Origin: Archivesica marissinica
Lineage: Eukaryota > Mollusca > Bivalvia > Venerida > Vesicomyidae
Length of the DNA stretch: 64,000 nucleotides
Assembly: GCA_014843695.1 (NCBI GenBank)
Contig: CM026403.1
Coordinates: forward strand, 44,671,516 to 44,735,515
Direction: 5' to 3'
Shown here: piece after piece, positions 32,901 to 45,104 of the stretch
Numbering within the stretch: the stretch's first letter is position 1
Layout of the letters: the number at the start of each line of letters is the position of its first letter
Program-made: the position numbers and the translations under genes
Notes under the pieces: model-generated
Seen by the model: the letters and a program-made list of their open reading frames with translations, nothing else
What the model was told of the DNA's origin: nothing
Database searches by the model: none

Positions 32901-35900
32901 CCATACAATGTACAACCATACAATGTACAACCATACAATGTACAACCATACAATGTACAACCATACAATATACAACCATACAATGTACAACCATACAATG
33001 TACAACCATACAATGTACAACCATACAATGTACAACCATACAATGTACAACCATACAATGTACAACCATACAATGCAACCATACAATATACAACCATACA
33101 ATGTACAACCATACAATGTACAACCATACAATGTACAACCATACAATGTACAACCATACAATGTACAACCATACAATGTACCATACAATGTACAACCATA
33201 CAATGTACAACCATACAATGTACCATACAATGTACAACCATACAATGTACAACCATACAATGTACCATACAATGTACAACCATACAATGTACAACCATAC
33301 AATGTACCATACAATGTACAACCATACAATGTACAACCATACAATGTACAACCATACAATGTACAACCATACAATGTACAACCATACAATGTACAACCAT
33401 ACAATGTACAACCATACAATGTACCATACAATGTACAACCATACAATGTACAACCATACAATGTACAACCATACAATGTACAACCATACAATGTACAACC
33501 ATACAATATACAACCATACAATGTACAACCATACAATGTACAACCATACAATGTACAACCATACAATGTACAACCATACAATGTACAACCATACAATGTA
33601 CAACCATACAATGTACAACCATACAATATACAACCATACAATGTACAACCATACAATGTACAACCATACAATGTACAACCATACAATGTACAACCATACA
33701 ATGTACAACCATACAATGTACCATACAATGTACAACCATACAATGTACAACCATACAATGTACAACCATACAATGTACCATACAATGTACAACCATACAA
33801 TGTACAACCATACAATGTACAACCATACAATGTACAACCATACAATGTACAACCATACAATGTACAACCATACAATGTACAACCATACAATGTACAACCA
33901 TACAATGTACAACCATACAATGTACAACCATACAATGTACAACCATACAATGTACAACCATACAATGTACAACCATACAATGTACAACCATACAATGTAC
34001 AACCATACAATGTACCATACAATGTACAACCATACAATGTACAACCATACAATGTACAACCATACAATGTACAACCATACAATGTACAACCATACAATGT
34101 ACAACCATACAATGTACCATACAATGTACAACCATACAATGTACAACCATACAATGTACAACCATACAATGTACAACCATACAATGTACAACCATACAAT
34201 GTACAACCATACAATGTACAACCATACAATGTACAACCATACAATGTACCATACAATGTACAACCATACAATGTACAACCATACAATGTACAACCATACA
34301 ATGTACAACCATACAATGTACAACCATACAATGTACAACCATACAATGTACAACCATACAATGTACAACCATACAATGTACAACCATACAATGTACAACC
34401 ATACAATGTACAACCATACAATGTACAACCATACAATGTACAACCATACAATGTACAACCATACAATGTACCATACAATGTACAACCATACAATGTACAA
34501 CCATACAATGTACAACCATACAATGTACAACCATACAATGTACAACCATACAATGTACAACCATACAATGTACAACCATACAATGTACAACCATACAATG
34601 TACAACCATACAATGTACAACCATACAATGTACAACCATACAATGTACCATACAATGTACAACCATACAATGTACAACCATACAATGTACAACCATACAA
34701 TGTACAACCATACAATGTACAACCATACAATGTACAACCATACAATGTACAACCATACAATGTACAACCATACAATGTACCATACAATGTACAACCATAC
34801 AATGTACAACCATACAATGTACAACCATACAATGTACAACCATACAATGTACAACCATACAATATACAACCATACAATGTACAACCATACAATGTACAAC
34901 CATACAATGTACAACCATACAATGTACCATACAATGTACAACCATACAATGTACAACCATACAATGTACAACCATACAATATACAACCATACAATGTACC
35001 ATACAATGTACAACCATACAATGTACAACCATACAATGTACAACCATACAATGTACAACCATACAATATACAACCATACAATATACAACCATACAATGTA
35101 CCATACAATGTACAACCATACAATGTACAACCATACAATGTACAACCATACAATATACAACCATCATACAATGTACAACCATACAATGTACAACAATACA
35201 ATGTACAACCATACAATATACAACCATACAATGTACAACCATACAATGTACAACCATACAATATACAACCATACAATGTACAACCATACAATGTACAACC
35301 ATACAATATACAACCATACAATGTACCATACAATGTACAACCATACAATGTACAACCATACAATGTACACCCATACAATATACAACCATACAATGTACCA
35401 TACAATGTACAACCATACAATGTACAACCATACAATGTACAACCATACAATATACAACCATACAATGTACCATACAATGTACAACCATACAATGTATAAC
35501 CATACAATGTACCATACAATGTACAACCATACAATGTACAACCATACAATGTACAACCATACAATATACAACCATACAATATACAACCATACAATGTACA
35601 ACCATACAATGTACAACCATACAATGTACAACCATACAATGTACAACCATACAATGTACAACCATACAATGTACAACCATACAATGTACAACCATACAAT
35701 GTACAACCATACAATATACAACCATACAATATACAACCATACAATGTACAACCATACAATATACAACCATACAATGTACAACCATACAATGTAAAACCAT
35801 ACAATGTACAACCATACAATGTACAACCATACAATGCAACCATACAATATACAACCATACAATGTACAACCATACAATGTACAACCATACAATGTACAAC

Positions 35901-36796
35901 CATACAATGTACAACCATACAATATACAACCATACAATGTACAACCATACAATGTACAACCATACAATGTACAACCATACAATGTACAACCATACAATGT
36001 ACAACCATACAATGTACAACCATACAATGTACAACCATACAATGTACAACCATACAATGTACAACCATACAATGTACAACCATACAATGTACCATACAAT
36101 GTACAACCATACAATGTACAACCATACAATGTACAACCATACAATGTACAACCATACAATATACAACCATACAATGTACAACCATACAATGTACAACCAT
36201 ACAATGTACCATACAATGTACAACCATACAATGTACAACCATACAATGTACAACCATACAATGTACAACCATACAATGTACCATACAATGTACAACCATA
36301 CAATGTACAACCATACAATGTACAACCATACAATGTACAACCATACAATGTACAACCATACAATGTACAACCATACAATGTACAACCATACAATGTACAA
36401 CCATACAATATACAACCATACAATGTACAACCATACAATGTACAACCATACAATGTACAACATACAAGTAAACAATATACAACCATACAATGTACAACCA
36501 TACAATGTACAACATACAATATACAACCATACAATGTACAACCATACAATGTACAACCATACAATGTACCATACAATGTACAACCATACAATGTACAACC
36601 ATACAATGTACCATACAATGTACCATACAATGTACAACCATACAATGTACAACCATACAATGTACTATACAATGTACAACCATACAATGTACAACCATAC
36701 AATGTACAACCATACAATATACAATGTACAACCATACAATATACAACCATACAATGTACCATACAATGTACAACCATACAATGTACCATACAATGT
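29922..36796. repeat. 15-bp satellite (ACAACCATACAATGT)n with 12-bp variants
   Basis: About 6.9 kb of a 15-bp unit in two states, CAATGTACAAC and CAATATACAAC. A 12-bp form (GTACCATACAAT) is inserted at intervals of roughly 3 to 15 units. The left edge is dominated by ATATAC units, the centre (about 32,080-34,860) is almost pure ATGTAC, and ATATAC becomes common again toward the right. Both unit lengths are multiples of three and lack stops in most frames, so frames of thousands of codons appear on both strands. They are not genes. The array runs into a gap. Confidence 0.97.
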
Positions 36797-37796
36797 NNNN
36801 NNNNNNNNNNNNNNNNNNNNNNNNNNNNNNNNNNNNNNNNNNNNNNNNNNNNNNNNNNNNNNNNNNNNNNNNNNNNNNNNNNNNNNNNNNNNNNNNNNNN
36901 NNNNNNNNNNNNNNNNNNNNNNNNNNNNNNNNNNNNNNNNNNNNNNNNNNNNNNNNNNNNNNNNNNNNNNNNNNNNNNNNNNNNNNNNNNNNNNNNNNNN
37001 NNNNNNNNNNNNNNNNNNNNNNNNNNNNNNNNNNNNNNNNNNNNNNNNNNNNNNNNNNNNNNNNNNNNNNNNNNNNNNNNNNNNNNNNNNNNNNNNNNNN
37101 NNNNNNNNNNNNNNNNNNNNNNNNNNNNNNNNNNNNNNNNNNNNNNNNNNNNNNNNNNNNNNNNNNNNNNNNNNNNNNNNNNNNNNNNNNNNNNNNNNNN
37201 NNNNNNNNNNNNNNNNNNNNNNNNNNNNNNNNNNNNNNNNNNNNNNNNNNNNNNNNNNNNNNNNNNNNNNNNNNNNNNNNNNNNNNNNNNNNNNNNNNNN
37301 NNNNNNNNNNNNNNNNNNNNNNNNNNNNNNNNNNNNNNNNNNNNNNNNNNNNNNNNNNNNNNNNNNNNNNNNNNNNNNNNNNNNNNNNNNNNNNNNNNNN
37401 NNNNNNNNNNNNNNNNNNNNNNNNNNNNNNNNNNNNNNNNNNNNNNNNNNNNNNNNNNNNNNNNNNNNNNNNNNNNNNNNNNNNNNNNNNNNNNNNNNNN
37501 NNNNNNNNNNNNNNNNNNNNNNNNNNNNNNNNNNNNNNNNNNNNNNNNNNNNNNNNNNNNNNNNNNNNNNNNNNNNNNNNNNNNNNNNNNNNNNNNNNNN
37601 NNNNNNNNNNNNNNNNNNNNNNNNNNNNNNNNNNNNNNNNNNNNNNNNNNNNNNNNNNNNNNNNNNNNNNNNNNNNNNNNNNNNNNNNNNNNNNNNNNNN
37701 NNNNNNNNNNNNNNNNNNNNNNNNNNNNNNNNNNNNNNNNNNNNNNNNNNNNNNNNNNNNNNNNNNNNNNNNNNNNNNNNNNNNNNNNNNNNNNNN
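36797..37796. other. assembly gap (1,000 N)
   Basis: Exactly 1,000 N. It separates two unrelated satellites, so the true distance and even the join are uncertain. Confidence 0.99.
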
Positions 37797-40700
37797 TAAT
37801 ATATTCACATATTTAATTATTGTGGAATGGACAACCATCTAGGTAACATATTCACATATTTAATTATTGTGGAATGGACTACCATCTAGGTAATATATTC
37901 ACATATTTAATTATTGTGGAATGGACAACCATCTAGGTAACATATTCACATATTTAATTATTGTGGAATGGACAACCATCTAGGTAATATATTCACATAT
38001 TTAATTATTGTGGAATGGACAACCATCTAGGTAATATATTCACGTTCATTATTGCGGAATGGACAACCATCTAGGTAACATATTCACGTTACTTATTGTG
38101 GAATGGACAACCATCTAGGTAACATATTCACGTTAATTATTGTGGAATGGACAACCATCTAGGTAACATATTCACATATTTAATTATTGTGGAATGGACA
38201 ACCATCTAGGTAACATATTCACGTTACTTATTGTGGAATGGACAACCATCTAGGTAATATATTCACATTCATTATTGTGGAATGGACAACCATCTAGGTA
38301 ATATATTCACATATTTAATTATTGTGGAATGGACAACCATCTAGGTAATATATTCACATTAATTATTGTGGAATGGACAACCATCTAGGTAACATATTCA
38401 CATATTTAATTATTGTGGAATGGACAACCATCTAGGTAACATATTCACATATTTAATTATTGTGGAATGGACAACCATCTAGGTAATATATTCACGTTAC
38501 TTATTGTGGAATGGACAACCATCTAGGTAATATATTCACGTTCATTATTGTGGAATGGACAACCATCTAGGTAACATATTCACGTTACTTATTGTGGAAT
38601 GGACAACCATCTAGGTAATATATTCACGTTCATTATTGTGGAATGGACAACCATCTAGATAATATATTCACGTTCATTATTGTGGAATGGACAACCATCT
38701 AGGTAACATATTCACATATTTAATTATTGCGGAATGGACAACCATCTAGGTAATATATTCACGTTAATTATTGTGGAATGGACAACCATCTAGGTAATAT
38801 ATTCACGTTAATTATTGTGGAATGGACAACCATCTAGGTAACATATTCACGTTCATTATTGTGGAATGGACAACCATCTAGGTAACATATTCACATATTT
38901 AATTATTGCGGAATGGACAACCATCTAGGTAATATATTCACATATTTAATTATTGTGGAATGGACAACCATCTAGGTAACATATTCACGTTAATTATTGT
39001 GGAATGGACAACCATCTAGGTAACATATTCACATATTTAATTATTGTGGAATGGACAACCATCTAGGTAATATATTCACGTTAATTATTGTGGAATGGAC
39101 AACCATCTAGGTAATATATTCACATATTTAATTATTGTGGAATGGACAACCATCTAGGTAATATATTCACGTTAATTATTGTGGAATGGACAACCATCTA
39201 GGTAACATATTCACATTAATTATTGTGGAATGGACAACCATCTAGGTAATATATTCACATATTTAATTATTGTGGAATGGACAACCATCTAGGTAACATA
39301 TTCACATATTTAATTATTGTGGAATGGACAACCATCTAGGTAACATATTCACATTAATTATTGTGGAATGGACAACCATCTAGGTAATATATTCACATTA
39401 ATTATTGTGGAATGGACTACCATCTAGGTAATATATTCACATATTTAATTATTGTGGAATGGACAACCATCTAGGTAACATATTCACATATTTAATTATT
39501 GTGGAATGGACAACCATCTAGGTAACATATTCACATTAATTATTGTGGAATGGACAACCATCTAGGTAACATATTCACATATTTAATTATTGTGGAATGG
39601 ACAACCATCTAGGTAACATATTCACGTTAATTATTGTGGAATGGACAACCATCTAGGTAACATATTCACGTTAATTATTGTGGAATGGACAACCATCTAG
39701 GTAACATATTCACGTTAATTATTGTGGAATGGACAACCATCTAGGTAACATATTCACGTTAATTATTGTGGAATGGACAACCATCTAGGTAACATATTCA
39801 CATATTTAATTATTGTGGAATGGACAACCATCTAGGTAACATATTCACATTAATTATTGTGGAATGGACAACCATCTAGGTAATATATTCACGTTAATTA
39901 TTGTGGAATGGACAACCATCTAGGTAATATATTCACATTAATTATTGTGGAATGGACAACCATCTAGGTAACATATTCACATTAATTATTGTGGAATGGA
40001 CAACCATCTAGGTAACATATTCACGTTAATTATTGTGAAATGGACAACCATCTAGGTAACATATTCACATATTTAATTATTGTGGAATGGACAACCATCT
40101 AGGTAACATATTCATGTTAATTATTGTGGAATGGACAACCATCTAGGTAACATATTCACATTAATTATTGTGGAATGGACAACCATCTAGGTAACATATT
40201 CACATATTTAATTATTGTGGAATGGACAACCATCTAGGTAATATATTCACATATTTAATTATTGTGGAATGGACAACCATCTAGGTAACATATTCATGTT
40301 AATTATTGTGGAATGGACAACCATCTAGGTAACATATTCACATTAATTATTGTGGAATGGACAACCATCTAGGTAACATATTCACATTAATTATTATGGA
40401 ATGGACAACCATCTAGGTAACATATTCACGTTCATTATTGTGGAATGGACAACCATCTAGGTAACATATTCACATATTTAATTATTGCGGAATGGACAAC
40501 CATCTAGGTAATATATTCACATATTTAATTATTGTGGAATGGACAACCATCTAGGTAACATTCACATTAATTATTGTGGAATGGACAACCATCTAGATAA
40601 CATATTCACATATTTAATTATTGTGGAATGGACAACCATCTAGGTAACATATTCACATATTTAATTATTGTGGAATGGACAACCATCTAGGTAACATATT

Positions 40701-40918
40701 CACATTAATTATTGTGGAATGGACAACCATCTAGGTAATATATTCACATATTTAATTATTGTGGAATGGACAACCATCTAGGTAATATATTCACGTTCAT
40801 TATTGCGGAATGGACAACCATCTAGGTAACATATTCACGTTCATTATTGCGGAATGGACAACCATCTAGGTAATATATTCACGTTCATTATTGCGGAATG
40901 ATTATAGACAACCATCTA
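37797..40918. repeat. ~42-47-bp satellite
   Basis: About 70 copies with the core TTATTGTGGAATGGACAACC and ATCTAGGTAA(C/T)ATATTCAC. Two length classes alternate irregularly: one with ACATATTTAATTATTG and a shorter one with ACGTTAATTATTG or ACGTTCATTATTG. It ends where a SINE has inserted. A diverged unit (CGTCTAGGTAACATATAC) on the far side at about 41,190 shows that the array once continued. Confidence 0.95.
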
Positions 40919-41151
40919 GGTGGCTGAGTGGTTACGGTCGTTGACATCAAAGCCCTTCATCACTGCAGGTTTGAATCCCACTGGGGGTGTTGAATTATTT
41001 CCTGTGAGGAAGCTATCCAGCTGGCTTGCAGTATGTTAGTGGTTCTACCCGGGTGCCTGCCTGTGACTGAAATACTGCTTGAAAGGGCACCAATAATAGC
41101 TGGAGAGGCGCCATATGACCGTCGTTATTGGTGCGACTTTAAACCCCCAAA
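40919..41151 (+). mobile_element. tRNA-derived SINE with target duplication
   Basis: It starts with an A-box-like TGGCTGAGTGGTTACGG, has a B-box-like GGTTTGAATCCC 40 bases on, and continues with a unique body. It is flanked by an 11-bp direct duplication ACAACCATCTA (40,908-40,918 and 41,152-41,162), showing insertion into the satellite. Confidence 0.8.
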
Positions 41152-41162
41152 ACAACCATCTA

Positions 41163-42178
41163 ACTAACATATACACCTTTGTTACTGTGAAACGGACTGT
41201 CGTCTAGGTAACATATACTGTACACCGTAATTACAGTTCGACAACTACCTGTTCAATCTCTTCCTCACCACCATGCCGGATGTTCCTGAATATTGACATT
41301 TAAGTGTGAAGTCTAGCTATGGATATCATCATGAATCATGTTTTGCTCAGCCTCGTATTGACAGAGTTATGGCCCTTTGCTGATAAAGAACTAGCAGGAT
41401 TTCAACAACAGTTACAGGGATTGATCTATACCGCGGCTAGTTGTGCATATCGTCATCACCGTTTCAGATTTGTTAACATGGCGGTTCTCGCAAATAGAAG
41501 ATTTGTTAACATGGCGGTTGTCGCGAATAGACGATGACCACCGTCTAAAAATAACACATTTTTTCAAACATCTCACAAACCACCAGTCAGATTTTGACAA
41601 CATTTGGTAGGAATGATCGATGTACATTGCTCTTTCAAAGTTGTTAAATTGGTGATCAATGAAAAATGGATATGGTCATGTCATATATCAAATCGAAGGT
41701 ATCGACAAGGTGATCACTCTGATGCAAATGTTTATCAAAATCAGATGATTTTGTCATCCAAGATGGCCACCGAAAGGACAAAAGATTGTATCATTTATTA
41801 TATATTTCCAAATTCTTCTTCACCCAAACCGCTTGGCCAATTGTAGCCAAATTTCACAGTTACTGTCCATGTGTGAAGCCTGTTTAGATTTGTTAAAATG
41901 GCGGTTGTCACGAATAAACGATGGCCACGTCTAATAATAACAAATGTTTCAAACATCTTCTTACAAGCCACCAAACAGACTTTGGCAACATTTGGTAGGA
42001 ATGGTCGACGGCTCGATGTACAATGCTCTTTCGAGGTTGTTAAAATGGTGACCCTCGGGGATAAAAAAATGGAGTCAGGTGAATGATACAGGGCCATCAT
42101 GGCCCTCTTGTTAGGAATACAATTGCCGGAATATGATAAACTGTATATATGCAAGTCTATTATTTGTGTGTATTGCAG
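41163..42178. other. intron sequence with an imperfect ~400-bp-spaced direct repeat
   Basis: A block containing TTTGTTAA(C/A)ATGGCGGTTGTC and CAACATTTGGTAGGAATG occurs at about 41,497-41,690 and again at about 41,888-42,070, diverged. The second copy is followed by 'gggccatcatggccctcttg', a palindromic tail of a kind I associate with mollusc intron repeats. No exon is supported here before 42,179. Confidence 0.55.
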
Positions 42179-42269
42179 CTTGTGTGAACACTGTACGGTG
42201 GTCGACGGGTGGACGTTACCTTGCCTCTGGAGGAGATGACAAGCTAGTCATGGTGTGGCAGATCAGCAA
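42179..42269 (+). CDS. HIRA: HIRA exon (WD40 repeat, 'SGGDDKLVMVW')
   Basis: It follows a good acceptor (gtgtattgcag) and ends at gttagt. It encodes CVNTVRWSTGGRYLASGGDD and continues to KLVMVWQIS, a complete WD40 blade strand set ending in the typical Val-Trp. Entry phase 1 (CT completes an Ala codon), exit phase 2. The match to the corresponding animal HIRA exon is near-complete, with conserved Gly-Gly-Asp-Asp. Confidence 0.92.
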
Positions 42270-42302
42270 GTTAGTATAGCCATTTTGTTTAGTGAATCTC
42301 CT

Positions 42303-42599
42303 TTAACCCTTTGCAATCTAGCGGCAGATAAAATCATTTCTGTCCAATTCCTTATTTCAATTGTTGTAAATAACCATGTACATGATAGAAAATAAATATG
42401 TTTAAACCAAAATCACTTTTGCAAACAGCATAGAGCATAGAACGTGCACTTAATGTGCCGTCTGATCAGGCTCTGTGCTGTTTGTTATTCGGATAGTGGA
42501 GCTAAAAAATTGCTGTATATCAAACAATATAGATCCTGATCAGACACGGCCATGTTGTTTGCAAATGTGATTTTATTTACTCAGCAGGCAAAGGGAATG
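42303..42599. mobile_element. TTAACCCTTTG-type MITE with internal foldback
   Basis: The left end TTAACCCTTTGCAATC and the right end GGCAAAGGG (to 42,595) are inverted. The inner parts, around GTCTGATCAGGCTCTGTGCT and GATCCTGATCAGACACGG, also pair. The right TTAA is degenerate. It lies 34 bases after the first HIRA exon. Confidence 0.5.
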
Positions 42600-43130
42600 G
42601 CCACCTGTAGTGTAAAGGCACTTCTTATAAAAGTGATTATATTTAGTCTCCCAAGGTGTAGTTCTGTTGTTCAGCACAACAGCTTAGACAGTATTACAAA
42701 TCGATAATATTGTGTTATATTTGTGTGATTTAATCAGATTTTATCATATATCGAATTGTTTGTGTATAGTTTTCATAATATATATTGATTCACTGATGTT
42801 TCTCTTGCTAGCTTATAGACTGGTCAGTGGTCGAGATGTTAACACGTGAACTGTCTGACCATAATAATATTACCAATCTTTCAGATGGAACTATAAACCG
42901 AGATCTCATGTATTGGTGCTATCCACTAGGCATTAAATAAAAGAACCAGGAATGCTTCTGAAATTGATATCTGTATCTTGCACTACACTCCCATAAAATA
43001 AAATTACAAACTAATATACTTCTGGTGTCGCCGTGATTAACCCGGGGGCGATGATAAATGAATGTATCAAGCTAGCTACTCCTACAGTTGTATTGGGTAG
43101 AGGCTAGCATTCTCACCCACGACAGTGCAA
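42600..43130. other. intron, no feature recognised
   Basis: AT-rich unique intron sequence. Nothing further is supported. Confidence 0.5.
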
Positions 43131-43350
43131 GTCGTGATAGCGCAGTGGTAGCATGTTCACTTCAGGTGCGAAATGCATGGAGTTTGAGCCCCGCTGGAAC
43201 CGTTACGATTGTGCGCTTAGAAGATTCAAATTCCACATTGCCTCTTTCCCTCATGGCGATGGATTCCATTGTGAATGAGGTCTTGAGAGTGATTAATATA
43301 AGTAGTAATAACCTGTTTCGCAATCGAGCTAAAAATAAATACAGTTTTTA
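43131..43350 (+). mobile_element. tRNA-derived SINE, second family
   Basis: A-box-like GATAGCGCAGTGGTAGCATG, B-box-like GAGTTTGAGCCCCG, then a body with CCCTCATGGCGATGGATTCC and the end TGTTTCGCAATCGAGCTAAA. Relatives are at 54,590-54,716 and as an inverted pair at 60,503-60,872. Confidence 0.7.
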
Positions 43351-43480
43351 TTGGATTTGGACCAATCTTGTAGAATAGCATTCACCGTGGAGCATAGTTC
43401 CCTTACAATAGTGATGAATATCGGGTTATAATCATATATTCAAGTGGCACATATATTCACTTGAGTTTGTTTCGTTATAG

Positions 43481-43569
43481 ATACGGTGTTGGGGGGACGG
43501 TGTTCGGCTCTGATTCAAAGATTGTGGAATCGTGGAGACCAGCTCATACTCTGCGGGGTCATTCTGGAG
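43481..43569 (+). CDS. HIRA: HIRA exon (VFGSDSKIVESW, LRGHSG)
   Basis: Acceptor ttcgttatag, donor gtcagt. It encodes the loop YGVGGTVFGSDSKIVESWRP and the start of the next WD blade ending HTLRGHSG. The first base completes a Lys codon from the previous exon, and the last base gives the Asp of the next. It is slightly diverged from vertebrate HIRA in the loop, as expected for a less conserved linker. Confidence 0.9.
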
Positions 43570-43928
43570 GTCAGTTATTCGAGACATCTCTAACAGCTTA
43601 CAGTGATTGGTACCATCACTAAATGTTGCAGCAAATGTTGCAATATCTTGCATACGTCTCAGGCCTAGGTTCAAACTAGGGTGCTAAGGGATGTATTGGT
43701 TAGAGACTAGCACGCTCACCCACTGCAGGGTTCCCTCTGTCTGAATGTATGTCTGCGCCACTTCTGTCGCCAATTGAAAAACACTGGAGCCAATTAAAAA
43801 AGACTTGGAGCTAACTACGAGCCATATAGTACACAAATAAATATTTGAAAACATGTGCCAAAAAAAAAGAATTAAAAAAAAAGTTGTGCCAAATATTTTC
43901 GCCAATTCACAAAATGTAGCGCCAATAT

Positions 43929-44216
43929 TTGTTTTTTGTCGCCATTGGCGACCGACAGCGGGAACCCTGCCCATTGGCGACCGGCAGCGGGAACCCTGCC
44001 CATTGGCGACCGACAGCGGGAACCCTGCCCATTGGCGACCGACAGCGGGAACCCTGCTCATTGGTGACCGACAGCGGGAACCCTGCCCATTGGCGACCGA
44101 CAGTGGGAACCCTGCCCATTGGCGACCGACAGCGGGAACCCTGCCCATTGGCGACCGACAGCGGGAACCCTGCCTATTGGCGACCGACAGCGGGAACCCT
44201 GCCCATTGCCCTAACC
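43929..44216. repeat. 30-bp GC-rich minisatellite
   Basis: Nine copies of a 30-bp unit with GGCGACCGACAGCGGGAACC and CTGCCCATT. The period is a multiple of three, so several frames stay open on both strands (up to 178 codons). The regular unit and lack of a codon signal argue against coding. It stands out as a GC-rich island in an AT-rich intron. Confidence 0.92.
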
Positions 44217-44336
44217 ACATTTCAGAATTCTGATTTCAAAAGCTGCGATTCTCTTTGCACATGTCCTTTGTTATACCCCCATACATAAAATTGGTGTACA
44301 TGTGACTGTGTTTCAGATAAACTAAGATACCTTATA

Positions 44337-44760
44337 ACAGACATTACGTACATCAATACGTATGTAAATCAGGAGATCTATGATGTTACGTACATCAATA
44401 CGTATGTAAATAAGGAGATCTATGACATTATGTACATCAATACGTATGTAAATCAGGAGATCTATGACGTTACTTACTTCAATACTTATGTAAATCAGGA
44501 GATCTATGATGTTACGTACATCAATACGTATGTAAATAAGGAGATCTATGACATTACGTACATCAATACGTATGTAAATCAGGAGATCTATGATGTTACG
44601 TACATCACTACGTATATAAATCAGGAGATTTATGACATTACGTACATCACTACGTTACGTACATCACTACGTATATAAATCAGGAGATCTATGACATTAC
44701 ATACATCACTACGTTACGTACATCAATACGTATGTAAATCAGGAGATTATGACGTTACGT
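44337..44760. repeat. ~42-bp minisatellite
   Basis: About ten copies with TTACGTACATCAATACGTATG and TAAATCAGGAGATCTATGA. ACGTAC/TACGTA steps make each unit partly self-complementary. Confidence 0.92.
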
Positions 44761-44811
44761 GAAAGCCATTGATAATAATGACTTTATTTAACGAGAGAAC
44801 TCATTTATGAT

Positions 44812-44926
44812 ACATAGGTACATTATGACATACATTTCTTGCTATGAAGAAGTGATTGGTCAGGTTATACATAGGTACATTATGACATACATTTCTTGCT
44901 ATGAAGAAGTGATTGGTCAGGTTATA
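44812..44926. repeat. 57-bp direct duplication just upstream of a HIRA exon
   Basis: The segment with ACATAGGTACATTATGACAT and TTGCTATGAAGAAGTGATTGG occurs twice in tandem. The second copy ends about 15 bases before the acceptor at 44,940, so the duplication covers the region where the branch point would lie. Confidence 0.85.
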
Positions 44927-44940
44927 AATTGTGTTCACAG

Positions 44941-45036
44941 ATGTTCTAGATTTGGCGTGGTCGCCGGGGGATGTCTGGTTGGCAACCTGCAGTATTGACA
45001 ACACGATCATTGTTTGGAACGCGGAGAACTTCCCTG
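44941..45036 (+). CDS. HIRA: HIRA exon (DLAWSPGDVWLATCSIDN)
   Basis: Acceptor gtgttcacag, donor gtgagc. It encodes VLDLAWSPGDVWLATCSIDN followed by TIIVWNAENFP, one WD40 blade with the conserved Ser-Ile-Asp-Asn turn and the Val-Trp-Asn end. It joins in phase to the exons on both sides. Confidence 0.93.
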
Positions 45037-45104
45037 GTGAGCTTTATATAGATTATATTGACTTAGATTGGATTTAATTTTATACCATACATTGGACCCT
45101 GCCA

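Noticed and set aside
29752..37842. Open frames of up to about 2,600 codons on both strands
   Set aside because: They are produced by 15- and 12-bp units without stops, appear in most frames at once and include N bases. They encode only a short-period peptide repeat.
41319..42086. Short frames of 60-118 codons upstream of the first HIRA exon
   Set aside because: They lie in a diverged duplicated intron block and do not resemble any HIRA segment.
43684..44288. Overlapping frames of 119-178 codons
   Set aside because: A 30-bp minisatellite keeps several frames open on both strands.
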